A DNA stretch of 64,000 nucleotides from Succinimonas amylolytica DSM 2873. GTDB lineage: Bacteria > Pseudomonadota > Gammaproteobacteria > Enterobacterales > Succinivibrionaceae. The DNA lies in the NCBI RefSeq assembly GCF_000378405.1, contig NZ_KB899636.1:1058233-1122232 (forward strand). The letters are read 5' to 3'. Positions 7,920-17,150 of this stretch are shown in pieces (within the stretch, counting starts at the first letter, position 1; each line of letters starts with the position of its first letter). The notes under the pieces are model-generated. The model was given only the letters and a program-made list of their open reading frames with translations, was not told where the DNA came from and did not search any database. The position numbers were made by a program, and so were the translations under genes.

Positions 7920-10004
7920 ATGGCTCTGGATCTCTGGAACAGAATTAAAACCCTGCCTGCAAAATCAGTCGGCACTCCGGTACTGGTGCTGATGTGCCTC
8001 GGCATGGTTATGCTTCCCATGCCGGCATTTTTGCTGGACATGCTATTTACCTTTAACATTACCATCTCCATGCTGATTCTTTTCGTAACCATTTATACGA
8101 AAAAGCCCACGGAATTTGCCTCCTTCCCGTCAGTGCTGCTTATTGCCACGCTGCTTCGTCTTTCTCTCAACGTGGCCTCCACCCGGGTCATTCTGGTTTA
8201 TGGACACGGGGGAGGGGCCTCTGCCGGAAAGGTTATCGAATCCTTCGGGAATGTGGTAATGGGCGGCAATTTTGTTGTTGGTCTTATCGTGTTTGCCATC
8301 CTGGTGATTATTAACTTTGTGGTAATCACCAAGGGCGCAGGACGTATTTCCGAGGTTACCGCGCGCTTTACTCTGGATGCCATGCCCGGGAAGCAGATGT
8401 CCATTGATGCTGATCTTAATGCCGGACTTATTACTCAGGAGCAGGCCAAGGTTCGGCGCGCCGAGGTAACTCAGGAGGCCAATTTCTACGGAGCCATGGA
8501 CGGTGCCAGCAAATTCGTGAAGGGGGATGCCATCGCCGGCATTCTGATCCTGTTTATCAACGTTATCGGCGGCATGATTATCGGAATTGCCCAGCATAAT
8601 CTGAAATTTGCCGATGCCACTGACATCTACACCAAGCTGACGGTGGGGGATGGCCTCGTTGCCCAGATTCCGTCGCTGCTGCTTTCCGTGGCCACCGCCA
8701 TAATCATTACCAGACAGAATACCGATCAGGATATGGGCAAGGCGGTTATTTCCGAAATATTCCGGGATTCCCGTTCTCCCACTGTGGCCGCGGCAATTCT
8801 CGGGGTCATTGCTATTGTACCGGGCATGCCGCACCTGCCGTTTTTGTTTCTGGCGGCATTGTGCGGGGCACTGGCCTGGTATATGAGAAGGCGGGATCTC
8901 AAGAAAAAGGAGGAGGCCAAGAATGCTCCTGTCAGTTCTGCCGGCGCACCATCTCCGGACAAGAAGGAGCTCAGCTGGGACGATGTAGCTCCTGTGGATG
9001 TTATCGGACTTGAGGTGGGCTACCGGCTGATCCCTATGGTGGACAAGAAGCAGGGCGGTGAGCTTTTGAGCCGTGTCAAAGGGGTCAGAAAGAAGCTGTC
9101 TCAGGAGCTGGGCTTTCTGGTTCCGGCGGTGCATATCAGGGATAATCTGGATCTCTCCCCCAATGCCTACCGCATCACTATGATGGGAGTCAGTCTTGGC
9201 GAGGCGGAGGTTTATCCGGATCGGGAGCTGGCTATTAATCCCGGGCAGGTGTTCGGGAATCTTAAGGGAACCCCCACAAAGGATCCCTCTTTCGGTCTTG
9301 ATGCTGTTTGGATCAGCAAGTCGGAGAATGATCAGGCTCTTGGCTATGGTTATACTGTAGTGGATTCCGCCACGGTGGTGGCTACCCATATGAGCCAGAT
9401 TCTGGCTCAGAACGCTGCTTCTCTGCTAGGACAGGAGGAGGTGCAGAATCTCCTGGACATTGTTTCCAAGACCCAGCCCAAGCTGGTAGAAAATCTGGTG
9501 CCGGGAATTATCAATCTGGGGAACCTCTGTCATGTGCTGCAGAATCTTCTTAACGACGGAGTTCCGATCCGGGATATGCGCACCATCCTGCAGACTCTGA
9601 CGGACTATGCTCCCAAGAGTCAGGATCCCGAGGTACTTACCGCTGCCTGCCGCATCGGTCTCAGAAGGCTTATTGTGCAGGATATTGTGGGGTCTGCCGC
9701 AGTTATTCCGGTTATTACACTGTCCCGGGATCTGGAAAACATTCTGCACAAGTCCCTGCAGTCAGGCGGGGCCGACGGAGCCGGTATCGAGCCGGGACTG
9801 GCGGAAAGAATGCAGAAGTCGCTGGCGGATGCGGCCAACCGGCAGGAGATGGAAGGAGAACCCGCAATTCTGCTGACTTCGGGACTTTTACGAAATACCT
9901 TGGCACGTTTTGTGAAGAATTCCATACCGGGGCTCAGAGTTTTATCCTATCAGGAAATACCTGACGACAAGCAGATCAAGATTGTCAGTGCCGTAGGACA
10001 GTAA
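7920..10004 (+). CDS. flhA: FlhA, flagellar type III export gate protein
   Basis: The inner-membrane export-gate subunit that docks chaperone-substrate complexes and uses the proton motive force. It is 694 residues, normal for the family. The N-terminal half has about eight membrane helices (residues 15-330), with the MLPMPAFLLD start and the conserved FHIPEP-type loop: LLRLSLNVASTR, then SIDADLNAGLI and the FYGAMDGASKFVKGDAIAG segment, which are diagnostic. The C-terminal half (from about 360) is the cytoplasmic domain that forms the nonameric ring. It opens a gene block that follows the Vibrio/Shewanella polar-flagellum order. Start chosen at the ATG with an AGGAAG ribosome binding site. 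Confidence 0.97.
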   Translation: MALDLWNRIKTLPAKSVGTPVLVLMCLGMVMLPMPAFLLDMLFTFNITISMLILFVTIYTKKPTEFASFPSVLLIATLLRLSLNVASTRVILVYGHGGGASAGKVIESFGNVVMGGNFVVGLIVFAILVIINFVVITKGAGRISEVTARFTLDAMPGKQMSIDADLNAGLITQEQAKVRRAEVTQEANFYGAMDGASKFVKGDAIAGILILFINVIGGMIIGIAQHNLKFADATDIYTKLTVGDGLVAQIPSLLLSVATAIIITRQNTDQDMGKAVISEIFRDSRSPTVAAAILGVIAIVPGMPHLPFLFLAALCGALAWYMRRRDLKKKEEAKNAPVSSAGAPSPDKKELSWDDVAPVDVIGLEVGYRLIPMVDKKQGGELLSRVKGVRKKLSQELGFLVPAVHIRDNLDLSPNAYRITMMGVSLGEAEVYPDRELAINPGQVFGNLKGTPTKDPSFGLDAVWISKSENDQALGYGYTVVDSATVVATHMSQILAQNAASLLGQEEVQNLLDIVSKTQPKLVENLVPGIINLGNLCHVLQNLLNDGVPIRDMRTILQTLTDYAPKSQDPEVLTAACRIGLRRLIVQDIVGSAAVIPVITLSRDLENILHKSLQSGGADGAGIEPGLAERMQKSLADAANRQEMEGEPAILLTSGLLRNTLARFVKNSIPGLRVLSYQEIPDDKQIKIVSAVGQ

Positions 10005-10016
10005 CAGGGGTAGTAA

Positions 10017-11462
10017 ATGAATCTGAAACGGTTTTTTGCAAAGGATATGCGTTCGGCGCTCCAGGAAATAAAGGAGGAGCTAGGGTCCGAAGCCATTATC
10101 ATGTCCAGCAAAAATGTCAGCGGCGGAGTGGAGATTGTGGCCGGAGTGGGAGATTCTGCCAAGACCGCGGCCCCGGAAAGCGATCCTGGCACTGCAGGCT
10201 ACGAGAGGGATATTCCCGATGACAGTGTCAATATATCGTCAGGATCTCTGCCGGAAAAACGTCGCCCTGCCGGAAAAAACGTCAATAAAATGGCTGATTT
10301 AAGTCAGCGTCAGGAGAAATTTGCCGATTCTCTGGCGGCTCTGCTTTCCAGACAGGAACAGCAGAATACGGCAGGAGCTCAGAGAGTGCGTGCCGAGAAT
10401 GTCAAGGCTCCGCCCAGCATCGGTTCCGGAAATGCCTTCAAGGGCTATCAGCCGGCACGGGGAACCGGAGACCGTAAGGATGGCCGGGAACCGGAGAATC
10501 GGGTTCTTCAGGATTCCGCTAAACTGACAGAGCTGTCCCGGGAGGTGGAAGCCATAAGACATCTCCTGCAATATCAGCTGGCAGGCCTCATGCATGACGA
10601 ACGGAGCCGTGAGGAGCCGGTCAGGGCGATGATAGCCAGACTGCTGGTTTCCGGAGGTTTTTCAGAAAAAACGGCCGACCGTGTCACAAACCGGATAGCC
10701 GGAGATGCTCAGTTGTCTCAGGCGTGGCGGGATCTGGCACGGATTTTGGAAAACAACGTCAGAGTCGGTCAGGACGTGATACTTAAAAACGGCGGAGCCG
10801 TGGCTCTTATCGGTCCCACGGGAGTCGGCAAAACTACCACCATTGCCAAGCTGGCAGCCAGATTTGCCCTGGAGTATGGTCCGGATCAGGTGGCTCTTAT
10901 CAGCACTGACAACTACCGTATCGGAGCTTCCGAACAGCTGTTGACATACGGCAGAATCATGGGCTGTGCCGTTAAGGTGGTGGAGGATGTGACCACCCTT
11001 TCCGAAGCGCTGTATCAGCTCAGAAACCGCAGTCTTGTGCTTATTGACACTGCTGGACTGGGGCAGCGGGATACCAGACTCGAGGAGGAGCTTATGGAGC
11101 TGGATCGTAATGCCAGGATCAAGCTCCAGCATTATTTAGTGCTTCCGGGTACCGCGCAGCGGAAGGTGCTTGAGGATGCTGTCAGGCGTTTCGGGAAAGC
11201 CGGCGTTGATGGTCTCATAATCACCAAGCTGGACGAGAGTGTCAGTATTGGCGATGCCCTGAGCATCTCTATCGAACAGGATATTCCGATAGCGTATACC
11301 ACTTCTGGACAGCGGGTTCCGGAGGATCTGGAAATTGGAGATGCCCGCAGGCTGGTTTCCATGCTTCTTTCCCAGATTGAGGATTTGGAACCGGAACTGG
11401 AGCTTGGTTCCGAGGATGCCGGGAAGGCGTCATGGGCCAGGGATCTGGACAGGGGAGAGTAG
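10017..11462 (+). CDS. flhF: FlhF, SRP-type GTPase for polar flagellum placement
   Basis: A 481-residue signal-recognition-particle family GTPase that marks the cell pole for flagellum assembly. The N-terminal region opens with MNLKRFFAKDMRSAL, the FlhF-typical start, followed by a poorly conserved basic linker (residues 50-190). The NG domain holds the P-loop GPTGVGKTTT (about residues 265-275), the STDNYRIGASEQL block, the DTAGLGQRD motif and TKLDESVSIGD. It follows flhA by 12 bases and precedes flhG by seven, an arrangement that couples the pole selector with its number regulator. Confidence 0.96.
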   Translation: MNLKRFFAKDMRSALQEIKEELGSEAIIMSSKNVSGGVEIVAGVGDSAKTAAPESDPGTAGYERDIPDDSVNISSGSLPEKRRPAGKNVNKMADLSQRQEKFADSLAALLSRQEQQNTAGAQRVRAENVKAPPSIGSGNAFKGYQPARGTGDRKDGREPENRVLQDSAKLTELSREVEAIRHLLQYQLAGLMHDERSREEPVRAMIARLLVSGGFSEKTADRVTNRIAGDAQLSQAWRDLARILENNVRVGQDVILKNGGAVALIGPTGVGKTTTIAKLAARFALEYGPDQVALISTDNYRIGASEQLLTYGRIMGCAVKVVEDVTTLSEALYQLRNRSLVLIDTAGLGQRDTRLEEELMELDRNARIKLQHYLVLPGTAQRKVLEDAVRRFGKAGVDGLIITKLDESVSIGDALSISIEQDIPIAYTTSGQRVPEDLEIGDARRLVSMLLSQIEDLEPELELGSEDAGKASWARDLDRGE

Positions 11463-11469
11463 AGAGATT

Positions 11470-12369
11470 ATGGATCAGGCAGAAGGATTAAGAAAAATGG
11501 CAGGCGGAAATCTTTCCGGACAGGGTGTGAAGGTAATTACCGTAACAGGCGGCAAGGGGGGCGTTGGCAAGTCCAGTGTGTCCCTGAATATGGCGATTGC
11601 CATGTGTGCCCAGGGAAAAAGGGTGATGCTCCTGGATGCGGATCTGGGACTGGCCAACATTGATGTCATGCTGGGTATCAAGGTTAATAAAAACCTGTTC
11701 CATGTGCTCTCCGGCGAATGCTCTTTGGATGAGGTGATGGTAGAAGGACCTCATGGACTTAAGATAGTTCCGGCATCATCGGGAAAGCAGGCTATGGTGG
11801 AGCTGTCTCCGGCTCAGCATGCCGGGCTTATCCGGGCCTTCAGTGAATTAAAGACTCCGGTGGACGTGCTTATTGTGGACACCGCTGCCGGAATATCGGA
11901 TATGGTGCTGGCCTTTGCCAGGGCTGCCCAGGATGTGCTGGTGGTGGTTTGTGACGAGCCGACTTCCGTGACTGATGCCTATGCTCTGATGAAGATTCTG
12001 AACACTGAATACGGAGTTTCACGCTTTAAGATTGTTGCCAATATGGTTAACAGTCTCAGACAGGGAAAGGACCTTTTTGCCAAATTGACAAAGGTCACGG
12101 ATCGCTTTTTGGATGTGGCCCTTGAACTTGTTTCATGTGTACCCATGGATAATAATATCAGAATGGCACTGAGAAAAAGGCAGGTTATCGTGGATGCCTT
12201 TCCCAAGTCTCCCGCAGCCATGGCCTTCAAAGCTCTGGCTCTCAGAGCTGCTACCTGGCCTATCCCGTACCGTCCGGAGGGACATCTGGAGTTTTTTGTG
12301 GAAAATCTGGTTAAACGGTCGGTGGCCAATGACGGAGGCGGGGAAGATAATCAGCTTAGCGGCACGTAA
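11470..12369 (+). CDS. flhG: FlhG (FleN), MinD-like ATPase limiting flagellar number
   Basis: A 299-residue P-loop ATPase of the MinD/ParA group that restrains FlhF and the FlrA/FleQ regulator so that one polar flagellum is made. The deviant Walker A motif GGKGGVGKSS (residues 25-34 region), DADLGLANIDVMLG, and VDTAAGISD are the family signatures. A C-terminal stretch rich in charged residues may form the membrane-targeting or regulator-binding part. The start at 11470 has a GGGAG site; a longer in-frame extension overlapping flhF is not needed. Its likely partner regulator is encoded at 27386. Confidence 0.96.
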   Translation: MDQAEGLRKMAGGNLSGQGVKVITVTGGKGGVGKSSVSLNMAIAMCAQGKRVMLLDADLGLANIDVMLGIKVNKNLFHVLSGECSLDEVMVEGPHGLKIVPASSGKQAMVELSPAQHAGLIRAFSELKTPVDVLIVDTAAGISDMVLAFARAAQDVLVVVCDEPTSVTDAYALMKILNTEYGVSRFKIVANMVNSLRQGKDLFAKLTKVTDRFLDVALELVSCVPMDNNIRMALRKRQVIVDAFPKSPAAMAFKALALRAATWPIPYRPEGHLEFFVENLVKRSVANDGGGEDNQLSGT

Positions 12370-12380
12370 GGAAGCTCAAA

Positions 12381-13115
12381 TTGAATCCGACCAGGGCTTA
12401 TTTAAGTCAGAAGAACAATCGGGACGGCATGGTGATGCAGTATGCACCGCTGGTCAAGCGTATTGCTCTCTATCTCAAAGCCCGGCTTCCGCCGGTAGTT
12501 CAGGTTGACGACCTGATCCAGGCCGGAATGATAGGTCTTATGGAGGCTGTCAGAAATTACGAGGGGTTGCAGGGGGCCTCGTTTGAAACCTATGCCTCCA
12601 TCAGAATTCGCGGGGCCATGCTGGACGAAATCCGCAACGACGACTGGGCGCCCCGGTCAGTTCATAAAAATGCCCGTTCCATTGCGGCGGTTATCAACAA
12701 GCTTTCTCATGAGCTGGGCCGTCAGCCCCGGGACAGCGAGGTTGCCGCAAGAATGCAGATATCCATTGACGAGTACCACCGCATGGTGTCAGAGGAGGCG
12801 GTGAGTCACTTTATCGGTATTGACGATCTGGGAGTCAGCGAGGATGTGATTTCGGTGGAGACGGATCCCGGAAGCTCCATGGCGACACCGCTCAGCCAGA
12901 TTTCACGGGAACAGTTCAGTTCCCATCTTTCTGAAGCTCTGAAACAGCTTCCGGAACGGGAGCAGCAGGTTCTTTCGCTTTACTACAATGATGGTCTCAA
13001 TCTTAAGGAGATCGGAGCTGTTATCGGCGTCGGGGAATCCCGGGTCAGCCAGATTATGGCTCAGGCTACGGTGAGAATTCGGGCTGTTCTCAGAGATTGG
13101 ATTGACGATTACTGA
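12381..13115 (+). CDS. fliA: FliA, flagellar sigma-28 factor
   Basis: The sigma factor for late flagellar and chemotaxis genes, 244 residues. Region 2 (VKRIALYLKARLPP, DDLIQAGMIGLMEAVRNY), the RIRGAMLDEIR block, region 3 (ELGRQPRDSEVAARM) and region 4 (LPEREQQVLSLYYNDGLNLKEIGAVIGV) are all present. The start is a TTG at 12381, supported by an AAGGAAG ribosome binding site seven bases upstream; starting at the next ATG would remove conserved residues. It lies 11 bases after flhG. No strong terminator follows at once. Confidence 0.95.
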   Translation: MNPTRAYLSQKNNRDGMVMQYAPLVKRIALYLKARLPPVVQVDDLIQAGMIGLMEAVRNYEGLQGASFETYASIRIRGAMLDEIRNDDWAPRSVHKNARSIAAVINKLSHELGRQPRDSEVAARMQISIDEYHRMVSEEAVSHFIGIDDLGVSEDVISVETDPGSSMATPLSQISREQFSSHLSEALKQLPEREQQVLSLYYNDGLNLKEIGAVIGVGESRVSQIMAQATVRIRAVLRDWIDDY

Positions 13116-13573
13116 TTATTATTTTCCGATTTTCCCTGTTTTCTTATGCAGTTCCCCCTGTCATTCCTCTCCTGAGTGCCATATTGGCGACCAGGTTTTC
13201 TGAGCTTTGTCACTCCTTCTTGCGTTTTCTGATTTCCCGGTATTTGTTCCGTTTCGGTTTTTCTTTAAAAAAATCCGGTGAGTTCACAGCATATTTTTTC
13301 GGATTATCTTTCAATATAGATTATGGGGACAGGTATGCATGCGACTGTTCGGCAGTGGGATGCTTATTTACACGGGATTTTCATCATGCAGCTGTTTTAC
13401 TCCGCATAATTTAGTAATTTTTTGGGGTGTGACCCTCAATTGAATGCAAATTGCTGTATAGATCTCTGTAAAACTCATCGGACATGTGCATAATGCACTA
13501 AGTTATAAGGGGTGAAGTGTTCTTGTTGCATATTGTGCAGGAATCTTATCGAAAGTGTACCTGGAGGCTAATT
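13116..13573. promoter_or_regulatory. Intergenic region between fliA and cheY
   Basis: About 460 AT-rich bases in an otherwise tightly packed block, so a promoter for the chemotaxis genes is expected here. No match good enough to call a sigma-28 or sigma-54 promoter was found. A small palindrome GGGTGTGACCC lies near 13424-13435. The open frame at 13184-13414 resembles nothing known and has poor codon use. Confidence 0.45.
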
Positions 13574-13957
13574 TTGGACACGAATATCAAGATTTTAATT
13601 GTTGATGATTTTTCTACAATGAGGCGAATTATCAAGAATTTGCTCCGCGACCTCGGGTTTAACAATACTCAGGAAGCCGATGATGGAAATACGGCCCTGC
13701 CAATGCTCAAGAGCGGCGATTTTCAGTTTGTTATTACCGACTGGAACATGCCTGGAATGCAGGGAATTGACCTTCTGAAGGCAATCCGCGCCGATGATAA
13801 GCTAAAGACGCTGCCGGTGCTTATGGTTACTGCAGAGGCTAAAAGAGAACAGATTATCGAGGCTGCTCAGGCCGGAATCAACGGTTACATAGTAAAGCCT
13901 TTTACGGCTGCAACACTCAAGGAAAAACTTGATAAGATTTTTGAACGTTTAGGTTAA
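13574..13957 (+). CDS. cheY: CheY, chemotaxis response regulator
   Basis: A 127-residue single-domain receiver that carries the signal from CheA to the flagellar switch. Key residues are present: the acidic pair Asp11-Asp12, phospho-acceptor Asp56 (VITDWNMPG), Thr86 (VTAEAK) and Lys108 (VKPF). The start is a TTG at 13574 preceded by GGAGG with good spacing; the longer frame reaching to 13517 would add a non-conserved tail. It is followed 16 bases later by cheZ, its phosphatase. Confidence 0.96.
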   Translation: MDTNIKILIVDDFSTMRRIIKNLLRDLGFNNTQEADDGNTALPMLKSGDFQFVITDWNMPGMQGIDLLKAIRADDKLKTLPVLMVTAEAKREQIIEAAQAGINGYIVKPFTAATLKEKLDKIFERLG

Positions 13958-13973
13958 AAATCGGGATAGTGCT

Positions 13974-14735
13974 ATGACCACGTACAGCAGTGATGAACAT
14001 GTGAGAGGTCCGTTAATTACCAGAGCAGAAGCCCAGCTCCTTCTGGAATACCTTGAGGACGGCTATCAGGAGGAGGCGGATGCCATGATTGTTGGAATTG
14101 TGAACCGCAATCAGGCCGATCTTTTTTCAGAGGTGGGAAAAGTGGCTCGTAATCTTCATGACGAGCTCTCCAATTTCACTGTTGATCCCCGGCTTAAGGA
14201 TATTGCCGAGACTGAGATTCCCGATGCCACGGAACGGCTGCGCTATATCATAAAAATGACGGATAACGCTGCCAATCGTACCATGGATGCTGTGGATCAG
14301 TGCAAACCGCTTGCTGACAAGCTTGATTCCTCGATAAATGCGATTATGCCCCTCTGGGAAAGACTGATGCGCAAGGATATAGACAAGAGTACCTTTGTGC
14401 GTCTCTGCCATGGCAGCTATTCGTTGCTCCAGGTGGCTCAGAAGGATGCCAATACCCTGAATAATCAGCTGACCGAAATTTTAATGGCCCAGGATTTTCA
14501 GGATCTGACCGGGCAGATGATCAACCGCATTATCAAGCTGGTGGGCGAGGTTGAGGGCAGTCTGGTTGCTATGTTGAAGGCCTATGCCGGAGATAAGGCG
14601 ATGTCAGGCAGCAGCGTCAGGGGAGGGCATACCGGTTCGGATGCCGAGGGACCGATACACAACCCCGATGACAGAGATGATGTTGCCAAGAATCAGGATG
14701 ATGTTGATGATTTGCTGGCCAGTCTTGGCTTTTAA
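13974..14735 (+). CDS. cheZ: CheZ, CheY-P phosphatase
   Basis: A 253-residue, mostly helical protein that dephosphorylates CheY. The catalytic segment ILMAQDFQDLTGQMINRI contains the Asp/Gln pair typical of CheZ. The last residues, DDVDDLLASLGF, form the conserved CheY-binding tail, joined by a flexible acidic linker of about 45 residues. The middle part makes the long four-helix bundle of the dimer. Confidence 0.95.
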   Translation: MTTYSSDEHVRGPLITRAEAQLLLEYLEDGYQEEADAMIVGIVNRNQADLFSEVGKVARNLHDELSNFTVDPRLKDIAETEIPDATERLRYIIKMTDNAANRTMDAVDQCKPLADKLDSSINAIMPLWERLMRKDIDKSTFVRLCHGSYSLLQVAQKDANTLNNQLTEILMAQDFQDLTGQMINRIIKLVGEVEGSLVAMLKAYAGDKAMSGSSVRGGHTGSDAEGPIHNPDDRDDVAKNQDDVDDLLASLGF

Positions 14736-14787
14736 ATCTTAACCTTCCGGATGTTTTTTTGCAGATTATAGATTAGGTGGATGCTAG

Positions 14788-17067
14788 ATGGCTTTAGAAG
14801 GTGTTGATCAGGAGATTCTCCAGGACTTTCTGGTTGAAGCTGGGGAACTAATTGAAAATCTTTCAGAGCAGCTGGTGGCTCTGGAAAAGAACCCGGAAGA
14901 TTCCGAGCTCCTGAATGCGATATTCCGCGCTTTTCATACGGTAAAGGGCGGTGCCGGTTTTTTGAATCTTACCCCTTTGGTAGAAGCCTGCCATGGTGCT
15001 GAAAATGTTTTTGACTGTCTCCGGAAGAAGACGGTGCCGGTTACATCTGATCTAATGGATGTGATTTTTCAGGCATACGATACCATTAACGAGATGTTCC
15101 ATCAGGTTCAGAACGGAGAAATGCCGGAAGAAGCTCCGGAAGCTCTTTTGAACGGACTGAAGGCACTTTGTACTCCGGGGGCTGTTCCTGCTCCGGCTCC
15201 TAAACCTGTAGCTCCGCCGCCGCCGCCACCACCGCCACCTCCTCCGAAACCCGCTGCCGCTCCGGCTTCCGCTGCGGGGATAGATACCATCAGCGATGAT
15301 GAGTTCGAGGCGCTTCTGGATTCCCTGCACGGGAAGGGAGTGGCTCCGGGCAGTGCGAATGATAAGAACGTCGCTTCGGAAGCAGGCTCTGACATTGAGA
15401 GTGAGTTTGATGCCATTCTTGCCGGAGCTGAGGCCAAGCCAGTGCCGATACCCGGCGCCGGCTCAGCGGTTACACCTGCTCCGGAGCCGCCGAAACCCGC
15501 TCCGGCACCTGCAGACCCGGTCAAGGATGTGTTTTCCAGCCCCGGGGATACTATGACCGATGATGACTTCGAGGCTCTTTTGGATTCCCTGCATGGCAAG
15601 GGAGTGGCTCCAGGCAGCGCCAATGACAAGGCCGCCAGACCTGCAGCTCCAGCCACTCCGGAACCTTCGAAGCCAGCACCGTCAGGCCCGTCTTCAGCTA
15701 CGGATACGGCGAAGTCTTCCGTAACGTCTAAGGCTCCGTCTTCCGACCCCGCAGCTTCCGGAGATGCTTTGGCGGGAGGGGATCATCATCCCGATAAGGC
15801 TGCTGCCGCCAAGGTGACTGTTGATGATACTGTTCGGGTGGAAACAAAGATCCTGGACAATCTCATGAATATGGTGGGCGAGCTGGTGCTGGTGAGAAAC
15901 CGGCTTCTCAGTATCGGAAGCTCCATGCAGTCTAACGAGGAGCTTAACAAGACAATTTCCAATCTTGATGTGGTTACGGCTGATCTGCAGGGGGCGGTTA
16001 TGAAGACCCGCATGCAGCCGATCAAGAAAGTGTTCGGCAGATTTCCGCAGCTTATACGCAAGCTGGCCCGCAATCTCGGAAAGAAAATCGAGCTGGTGAT
16101 GGAAGGTGAGGAAACAGATCTGGACAAGACACTGGTAGATGCCTTGGCAGACCCGATGATTCACCTGGTACGAAATTCCTGCGACCACGGCATTGAGATG
16201 CCCGATGTGCGCGCCAGGGCCGGCAAGCCGGAACAGGGAACAGTTACGCTCAGTGCGTCTCAGGAAGGGGATCATATTCTTCTGAAGATTATTGATGACG
16301 GCGCCGGTATGGATCCGCAAAAGCTCAAGTCTGTGGCCATAAAACGCGGGGTTCTCGATAAGGAAACCGCGGAACGCATGACTGATGTTGAAGCCTTTAA
16401 TCTTATCTTCAAGCCGGGCTTTTCCACCAAGGAGAACATTTCGGATATTTCCGGCCGCGGTGTGGGCATGGATGTGGTTAAAACCAACATTACCAAGCTG
16501 AACGGCTCCCTTCGTATTGACTCCAAACTGGGGAAGGGAACGATCATCGAGATCAAGGTGCCGCTGACACTGGCGATTCTGCCGACGCTGATGGTCAAGG
16601 TGGGAAGCCAGAGTTTTGCACTGCCGCTTACTTCCGTAAATGAGATTTTCCATCTCAGACTGGACGGCGTTAAGAAAGTGGACGGACAGGATACTATCGT
16701 GATCCGCGAAAAAGCCATTCCGCTCTTCTATCTTCAGGACTGGCTGATCCGGAATCATTCCCAGGGCTTTATGCATCCGGAATGGGGGCATGTGGTGCTG
16801 GTACAGCAGGGTAACGGCAATCAGGTAGCCTTTGTGGTGGATGAACTGGTGGGACAGGAAGAAGTGGTAATCAAGCCTCTGGATCAGCTGCTTCATGGCA
16901 CTCCGGGCATGGCCGGAGCTACGATTACTTCGGATGGCGGTATTGCCCTGATTCTGGACATTCCGAGCCTGCTCAGAGGATATGCTAAAAAGGATATCTC
17001 AAAATCGGCTGTCAGGAGGCCGGCACGCCGGGAAGCTGCTGCCACTGCTTCGCCGCCGGTGGTCTGA
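14788..17067 (+). CDS. cheA: CheA, chemotaxis histidine kinase
   Basis: A 759-residue kinase that phosphorylates CheY and CheB. The Hpt domain (residues 1-110) carries phospho-accepting His50 in AFHTVKGGAGF. A long Pro/Ala-rich linker (about 130-345) includes a run of nine prolines. The dimerisation domain starts at about 350 (NLMNMVGELVLVRNRLL), the ATPase domain follows (LVRNSCDHGIE, DDGAGMD, GRGVGMDVVK), then a CheW-like P5 domain to residue 740. No ordinary CheY-binding P2 domain is evident in the linker. Instead a 25-residue motif centred on FEALLDSLHGKG occurs twice (169-193 and 257-281). In Vibrio the CheA linker carries a region that binds ParP for polar localisation; these motifs are candidates for that role (inference). 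Confidence 0.96.
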   Translation: MALEGVDQEILQDFLVEAGELIENLSEQLVALEKNPEDSELLNAIFRAFHTVKGGAGFLNLTPLVEACHGAENVFDCLRKKTVPVTSDLMDVIFQAYDTINEMFHQVQNGEMPEEAPEALLNGLKALCTPGAVPAPAPKPVAPPPPPPPPPPPKPAAAPASAAGIDTISDDEFEALLDSLHGKGVAPGSANDKNVASEAGSDIESEFDAILAGAEAKPVPIPGAGSAVTPAPEPPKPAPAPADPVKDVFSSPGDTMTDDDFEALLDSLHGKGVAPGSANDKAARPAAPATPEPSKPAPSGPSSATDTAKSSVTSKAPSSDPAASGDALAGGDHHPDKAAAAKVTVDDTVRVETKILDNLMNMVGELVLVRNRLLSIGSSMQSNEELNKTISNLDVVTADLQGAVMKTRMQPIKKVFGRFPQLIRKLARNLGKKIELVMEGEETDLDKTLVDALADPMIHLVRNSCDHGIEMPDVRARAGKPEQGTVTLSASQEGDHILLKIIDDGAGMDPQKLKSVAIKRGVLDKETAERMTDVEAFNLIFKPGFSTKENISDISGRGVGMDVVKTNITKLNGSLRIDSKLGKGTIIEIKVPLTLAILPTLMVKVGSQSFALPLTSVNEIFHLRLDGVKKVDGQDTIVIREKAIPLFYLQDWLIRNHSQGFMHPEWGHVVLVQQGNGNQVAFVVDELVGQEEVVIKPLDQLLHGTPGMAGATITSDGGIALILDIPSLLRGYAKKDISKSAVRRPARREAAATASPPVV
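15292..15366 (+). repeat. CheA linker motif, copy 1
   Basis: Codes for residues 169-193, with the core FEALLDSLHGKGVAPGS. The 75-base unit recurs at 15556-15630 with differences mainly at third codon positions, so the protein sequence is under selection. Confidence 0.85.
15556..15630 (+). repeat. CheA linker motif, copy 2
   Basis: Codes for residues 257-281; same core as copy 1. The two are separated by a flexible Pro/Ala-rich spacer. Confidence 0.85.
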
Positions 17068-17079
17068 TCACTGTTAAGG

Positions 17080-17111
17080 ACTCCGGCAAGTAGTATTTCC
17101 GGAGTTTTTTT
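17080..17111 (+). terminator. Terminator between cheA and cheB
   Basis: ACTCCGG pairs perfectly with CCGGAGT around a 12-base loop, followed by seven T. It lies inside the chemotaxis block, so the genes after it are probably expressed at a reduced level or from another promoter. Confidence 0.85.
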
Positions 17112-17150
17112 GATTTTTGTGTTTCTGAGCCAGATAATCGGGGTTTTTTA

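Noticed and set aside
8130..9389. Long frame antisense to flhA
   Set aside because: The flhA protein is unambiguous; the antisense frame has no ribosome binding site or family resemblance.
13184..13414. Frame between fliA and cheY
   Set aside because: No ribosome binding site, no homology, unusual amino-acid make-up.
15694..16896. Long frame antisense to cheA
   Set aside because: Shadow of cheA; histidine- and arginine-rich composition typical of antisense frames.
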